Origin: Apus apus | Taxonomy: Eukaryota; Chordata; Aves; Apodiformes; Apodidae | Assembly (NCBI RefSeq): GCF_020740795.1 | Contig: NC_067286.1 | Location: 30,342,003 to 30,406,002, forward strand | DNA length: 64,000 bases | Direction of reading: 5' to 3' | Part shown: one piece after another, positions 59,101 to 64,000 of the stretch | Layout of the letters: each line of letters starts with the position of its first letter | Position numbering within the stretch: position 1 is the stretch's first letter | Program-made: the position numbers and the translations under genes | Notes under the pieces: model-generated | What the model was told of the DNA's origin: nothing | Seen by the model: only the letters and a program-made list of their open reading frames with translations | Database searches by the model: none

Positions 59101-62100
59101 TTAGTGATGTTTTAGCAAACTAAAAATAGCTATTCATTGTTTCTGAAACTTACTTTTTATATTAAATCTCTCTTTTTGATTTAATTAGATTGAACCACAT
59201 TCAGCTCCTTAGAGGAGGCAATATTCTTGATGCACCCATGCAGCAGACTTGTCTGAATGCAGGATCATTGCAGGATCAGAGCCAAACTCTCTCACCAGTT
59301 TTTGTGCTAGCCATGTTAAGGAAAGGTCACAGCTAGAAATAATACCTAAAATGAAGGTATTTCTGCGTTTGATACATAATCTGCAGCCTTGTGGCTTGTG
59401 TGCCAGAGAAATTCTGCATGACTTTTAAGAGACACATAGTGAGCTTGGAAAGAAGGTTGAACTACTACAACTGTATGATTTAAATGTGGAACTTATTATT
59501 AAAGGTTCTACTGCCAGGAAGTTTTGCATGGCAAACAAAAGCATAGTAAAGACCACATAAAGCCTTTGTGCTCATTTTAATACTATATTCTTCACAAATG
59601 TATCTGAATTATTTATGCACTAGTTTAAACAAAATTGGTTTGAATTAATATACAGTCTTGTGATGTCACTCTTACCTCAGCAGCCCTGTTGGATTCTCAT
59701 CAAGAATTATTTACCTTCTGAGAACTGAGTAGCTTTGTTTGACATTAGTTCTCCTCTTTCTCAGGTGCTTGTACAGTAGGAATATATGTTGCAATTGCTG
59801 CCTTCAAATTATTAGAAGGTTCTGGTTGCAGCTTACTGCTTGGAAAGTTCCATCTTTGACAGAATAAAACTTTTTCTTCTTGATGCTTCTGTCCATGCAT
59901 TTTTCCTTGTATTATAGTACAATGTTTCAGTGCAAGTACCTGGAGTAGAAGCATTGCAACTCTGCAAAATCTGAGTAAGAAGTTTACATCTGTTTTCATG
60001 GTAGTAGTTTCTACATTTTCCTCATATCCCCATAGCTGAAGAAGTTTCAGCAAATGCAGTTGCTACTTTTTTAATATTACATTGGTAATATTAAATATTT
60101 AATAATTAATAATAAATAATAAAAATTAATAATTTAATATTACATTGGTAATCTTTTTTTCTCTGTAGGAGTCTGTAAAATGTATGAAGAGCATCTGAAG
60201 AGAATGAATCCCAACAGTCCATCCATTACATACGATATCAGCCAGTTGTTTGACTTCATTGATGACTTGGCAGACCTCAGCTGTCTTGTGTAAGTTCAGT
60301 TGTACCATTACAGTGACGTAGAGAATTTGCAAGTCTTCCATGTAAACTCTTACATGTTTTATGTGAAATCTGGTAATATTCTGGGGTTTTCTTTCAATAA
60401 GCATGTTAGTAAGGCAGCAGGCATGCCATATTCCCCACTTTAGTTAATTGCATAGGAATAAAGTATCTCTAATGAAAGCTTAGAAACTGACAGTTCCGCT
60501 TGGATTTTAGTCACAAATACTGCAGCCCCACAATTCAATACAGCTACATGTATTATTAATGCTAGAATATTTACATTGGGGCTGTCTCTACCCTTGTCCA
60601 GTTGGTCCAGTTGTTAAAGAGGCAGAATGATTCCAGAGTTTATTCAGCTGAGGCTTTCTAAGATCAAAATGCCAGAAACTTTTAAAGTCAGTATCTGGTG
60701 TGGACATTCCTGCAGCTGTGCTGCTCTGTCTGAAAACCCCGTACAAGTCCTTGTATAGCTGCACAGTGAACAACCTTTGCCAGTTAATTCCAGTTTAAAA
60801 TAAAAACCTACTTTAAAAGCACTGAGCATCAGGTTGTTTTCCCTTGCACTCCAATGTGCCTACAGAATCTATGTTACAGATAGTGACTTATTACAAATGC
60901 CATTTACCAAAATCCTCAGCAGCACGAGTAAGACAGGATTACAGTTTCTGCAGTTACCTTGTTCCTAGACATTCTGCCATGTTTGATCTGCAGGTGTCAT
61001 CATTCTGGACAGATGCAATTAGAAAGGCTGACTTCATTTTAGTTTATCTAACAGGCTTGCTGTAGGAAGTAGCAACTGTTTTCTAGTACAGTCCTATGCC
61101 TTTCTTGTAAACTGAATGTTGTGCCAAATTCTGCTTCAGCTTATAGTTTTCCACCAGATGGCACATGTAGCACACAGTGTACCAGACATGTCTCGGGTTT
61201 ATGAAGATTCCTAAAATACTTACAATGTGGTCTCCCTCTGAACCATCATGAATGGATTGGGGCAGGGGTGGAAATCACTAACGTTCCTAAAACTAATATC
61301 TCATCCTTTCCAGGTGCACTGGAACTGCTATTATTGCTTTGTCAACATATACTGAAACACTTAAACTATGGCCTTAAACCAGTCATGCTGGGATTTAAGT
61401 AACAGGGCTCTTGTTAGAGACAGCATGCTTAGGGTTTTTTTCCTTAGGTATGAACTGTAAAATATTCTGGTTTGAGTTAACTCTGGATTTTTACTTTGCT
61501 TTTTACCAATGACCATCTCACCTTTATGTGATTAGAAATATGTGTACCAAGATTTAAAGACTGACTGGGATTTCAGTAGTTCTTGACTCACTCACTGAAA
61601 GTTCAATCTTCATAAAAGAACTTTGAAGGGGAAAGGAAGGCATGAATCTACACAGATAGCTTCATGCAGTTTGCTTTCAGTTTTTGGTCCAATTCTGCTT
61701 CAGTTCAACAGTGCCTTGAGTAACTGGCTTCTCTGGCTCTGCCAGTGAATTACTTCTACCAACTGTCCCCAACTAGTGAAGAAAATGAGTCCATGGGCTC
61801 TTGTTTTCAGTTTGTCTCCTATGAAGTGTCCCTTCTTGTTAGCTGCAAGCTTGCTGTCACTATCCACTGGCAAGAATCCTACGTCATCTCTCTCTGAGTT
61901 TACCTTTGCTCCTGGAAAATTGTGCTTTTGTTCATTTTCCAAAAAATCTATCAACAGAAGTGGAACATTTGAAACCTCACATGAACACTTGCTTGAATTA
62001 GTGTAGAAGAAGTGTTTGGCTTACAAGACAAATTAGACTAGTTCCACTAGGAAGCATTCTCCCTCATTCTGAGCTCCAGAATATTAAGCTGTTCTGTTTG

Positions 62101-62507
62101 TTGTCTTCCATAAGTAATTTTGTATTAATGAATTAAACTCTGAACATACTGTGATCCAATCACTCAACAGTCCTTGGAGCATCTAGGTTTATGTCAGGTT
62201 CTTACTAATCTGTTGACTGACTGGTTTTCAGGGAACAGGATAAATCTCTTTTAAGTGGCGATCCCCATCTACTTCTGATATTACTTGTGCTCTGTGCGCA
62301 ACTTTCTGCCTCATACCCTTGAGGACACGAATTGTTTGTGAAGTTCTTCTGGTCGATGTACTGGAGGACAAACTGATACTACATTATTATTTGTTTCTCT
62401 CTAGTTACCGTGCTGATACTCAGACATACCAGCCGTACAATAAAGACTGGATAAAGGAGAAGATCTACGTCCTCCTCCGCAGGCAGGCCCAGCAAGCAAG
62501 CAAATAA
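56171..62507 (+). CDS. ERH: ERH (enhancer of rudimentary homolog), complete coding region, 4 exons
   Basis: ERH is a small, extremely conserved nuclear protein that forms a homodimer and acts as a cofactor in RNA processing. Known associations include RNA-binding and splicing factors and the Microprocessor component DGCR8; its fission yeast relative works with Mmi1. The four exons join in frame to 104 aa, the family's standard length: [100 protein letters not shown], then QASK. The only difference I notice from the human sequence is Ser for Gly at residue 103. All junctions are GT/AG. The gene leaves the shared CpG island away from SLC39A9, as in human. Confidence 0.98.
56174..58867 (+). other. 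ERH intron 1
   Basis: 2.7 kb. The first ~550 bases remain CpG-island sequence and the rest is AT-rich. No transposon or small-RNA gene recognised. Confidence 0.85.
58868..58955 (+). CDS. ERH: ERH coding exon 2
   Basis: It encodes [20 protein letters not shown], then YESVNECME and the first base of Gly31. The acceptor is TTTTCCAG and the donor is GTGAGT. The frame read through this donor into the intron (to 59005) is not coding. Confidence 0.97.
58956..60168 (+). other. ERH intron 2
   Basis: 1.2 kb without recognised genes; it ends in the AT-rich duplicated segment at 60071-60152. Confidence 0.85.
60071..60152 (+). repeat. 19-bp direct repeat flanking an AT-rich tract, next to ERH exon 3
   Basis: TTAATATTACATTGGTAAT occurs at 60071-60089 and again, identically, at 60134-60152. 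The bases between are built from AAT/TAA units only (no G or C). The second copy leads directly into the polypyrimidine tract of the ERH exon 3 acceptor. Confidence 0.85.
60169..60289 (+). CDS. ERH: ERH coding exon 3
   Basis: It completes Gly31 and encodes [20 protein letters not shown], then [19 protein letters not shown] and two bases of Val71. The acceptor follows CTTTTTTTCTCTGTAG and the donor is GTAAGT. A duplicated 19-bp AT-rich unit lies just upstream (see the separate repeat entry). Confidence 0.97.
60290..62404 (+). other. ERH intron 3
   Basis: 2.1 kb with no recognised gene or transposon. Confidence 0.85.
62405..62507 (+). CDS. ERH: ERH coding exon 4 and stop
   Basis: It completes Val71 and encodes [20 protein letters not shown], then [13 protein letters not shown] and the TAA stop at 62505-62507. 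The acceptor is TTTCTCTCTAG. Confidence 0.97.
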
Positions 62508-62925
62508 TGGGGGCACCATCATTACGTGGGCTTGGGGGAGGGCTTGAACAACAGGTGTGTACAGAGTGTAGTAGTGAACGTTTTGTATTATAGTCATCCT
62601 GTTGCCATCCTGTTAAACTCTTTAGCCAGGACTGAATGTATTGTTAGAGGAGCAAGGATTTAGTCAAATTTGATTTTTTTTTTCAGTGTAAATGGAAAAG
62701 AAAGTGCAACATCTTCAGCAGAGTTTTAATTTGTTTTTTTTCCTTAATTTGTTTTTTCCAACTTGTTTTGCTTAGCCAACGGTCCTACCCAATTTGAACC
62801 CCTGGGGCTGTTTACTTTGTACTTCACCACATTCACTGGATGTGCCCTTCTGAGGGGTTTTCAACATTTAGTTATGTCCTTGAGGCGGTCTTAACGGGGA
62901 ATAAAAAAACAATTACCCTTTAGTT
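62508..62925 (+). other. ERH: ERH 3' untranslated region
   Basis: The sequence from the stop codon to just after the first good polyadenylation signal. It is T-rich with several poly-T runs. A UTR of about 0.4 kb is plausible for this short mRNA; the exact cleavage site is inferred. Confidence 0.65.
62900..62905 (+). promoter_or_regulatory. ERH polyadenylation signal AATAAA
   Basis: A canonical hexamer 393 bases after the stop. It is followed by a GTGCTGACTTTTGTGTTTTC GU-rich segment (62935-62954), as expected downstream of a cleavage site. Confidence 0.7.
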
Positions 62926-64000
62926 AAACTTGAGTGCTGACTTTTGTGTTTTCTGTCAAACAACGCATGTACATCTTTCTTGCCTGTTTGCCAAAGAATG
63001 GGGCTTGAAAGGTTATGTGGACTGAACCAGCAGTTGTTTGCTGTATTACAGAATGGCACCAATTCTAGCCTGCTGAGTTAACTTCTGTGGCCTAGTCTTG
63101 ACTACCGTCTCTCCTGGTGATCTTTGGGAAACACAGCAACCCTCTCACACTTTAAACTTGATCTTTCTACAAGGCATTTATATTCAGGAAAGTGTGCCTG
63201 CCAAGAGCAGGCTGGCTGTATCACATCACAGGCTCCATGAATTAGTCTATTTCCAAATGTCCCTTGAGAAAGGAATAGGCAAAAAAGCAAATTGTTTTGA
63301 TGGGAATCTGCCCCAAACTGCATTTTCTCTTTAAAAAGGATAAGGACTTCACTGCTTATTTGCACTGTAAAATTGTATCTGCCCCTAGATATCCATCCTG
63401 AACAGTGACATCTTTGTTGTTTTGCTGTACTTAAAATGTTTAGATTGGAGGAAACATTAGACCAAAAAATACTGCAGGTAGACAAGCAAGGCTGGCTTGG
63501 TGCTTTGTGCCTTAGTCTAGAGCTTGTCTAGGTACAGATTTGAGTCTTACACTGCACAGGTAAACTTAACCAGGAGCAGTTCTATTAACAGAGGGGTGTA
63601 ATTCTCCAGTGCCCTTAACTTCCTCATGCACATCAATAGTTTCTGATGGATTGGCTTAAGAGAATGTGAGGTCAAATTGGCTGTCTCTAGTAAAATGGTT
63701 TCACTGAAGTGGTAAGTAATAGCTGCTGAAGGCTTGGAATCAAATTACTGAAGAGATAGAAATTGCTAGAAAGGTATCAGGAGGGAGTGTTCAAAACTTT
63801 TTTTCTGCAACATGAATAAAAAAATTAGAGATTAGACCTACTGGCTCTGCAAGTCTAGTGACCAGGCATCAATGCAACCTGCCAGTGTAAAAACATGCTT
63901 TCTTTATAACAAATAGTGATTTTTCAAAACATAGTAGGTCCAGAAGTATATTAATGCACTTAAGGTTACTTAAATCTGTAAATACCTCTTTTATGGAAGT
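62926..64000. other. Region downstream of ERH, no gene recognised
   Basis: 1.1 kb of ordinary non-coding sequence with no recognised repeat. By synteny with human 14q24 the next gene would be GALNT16, arriving on the minus strand, but nothing here identifies its 3' UTR. Confidence 0.6.

Overview
The window is vertebrate nuclear DNA, almost certainly from a bird. Three conserved vertebrate genes are split into short exons with clean GT/AG junctions. Most recognisable repeats are CR1 non-LTR retrotransposons plus avian-type ERVL-like LTRs, and SINEs of mammalian type are absent. The gene order PLEKHD1 - SLC39A9 - ERH matches the block on human chromosome 14q24. The species cannot be fixed from this sequence; the many CR1 copies, one with a 904-codon open frame, fit a neoavian bird.

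Layout. 1-17068, minus strand: the 5' half of PLEKHD1, with four coding exons encoding the N-terminus and the PH domain. The coiled-coil exons must lie to the left, outside the window. Its 11 kb first intron carries a 2.6 kb degraded CR1 and a short CR1 3' end. 17069-36192: 19 kb without a recognised gene, holding an LTR remnant, a CR1 tail and a nest in which one CR1 (minus) sits inside an older CR1 (plus). 36193-55476, minus strand: all seven coding exons of SLC39A9 (ZIP9, 305 aa), whose introns hold LTRs and CR1 pieces. About 55380-56720: a very GC-rich CpG island between SLC39A9 and ERH, which are transcribed away from each other (start codons 694 bp apart), with YY1-, NRF1- and ETS-like motifs. 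56171-62507, plus strand: all four coding exons of ERH (104 aa), followed by a short 3' UTR with an AATAAA at 62900. 62925-64000: no gene recognised.

The three products do not form a pathway. SLC39A9 is a zinc transporter, ERH a small nuclear RNA-processing cofactor, and PLEKHD1 a poorly characterised PH/coiled-coil protein. The functional link visible here is the shared SLC39A9/ERH promoter island. I found no evidence of a previously undescribed system. The most informative oddities are the nested CR1 with its long intact frame, the divergent histidine loop of ZIP9, and a 19-bp direct repeat beside the ERH exon 3 acceptor.
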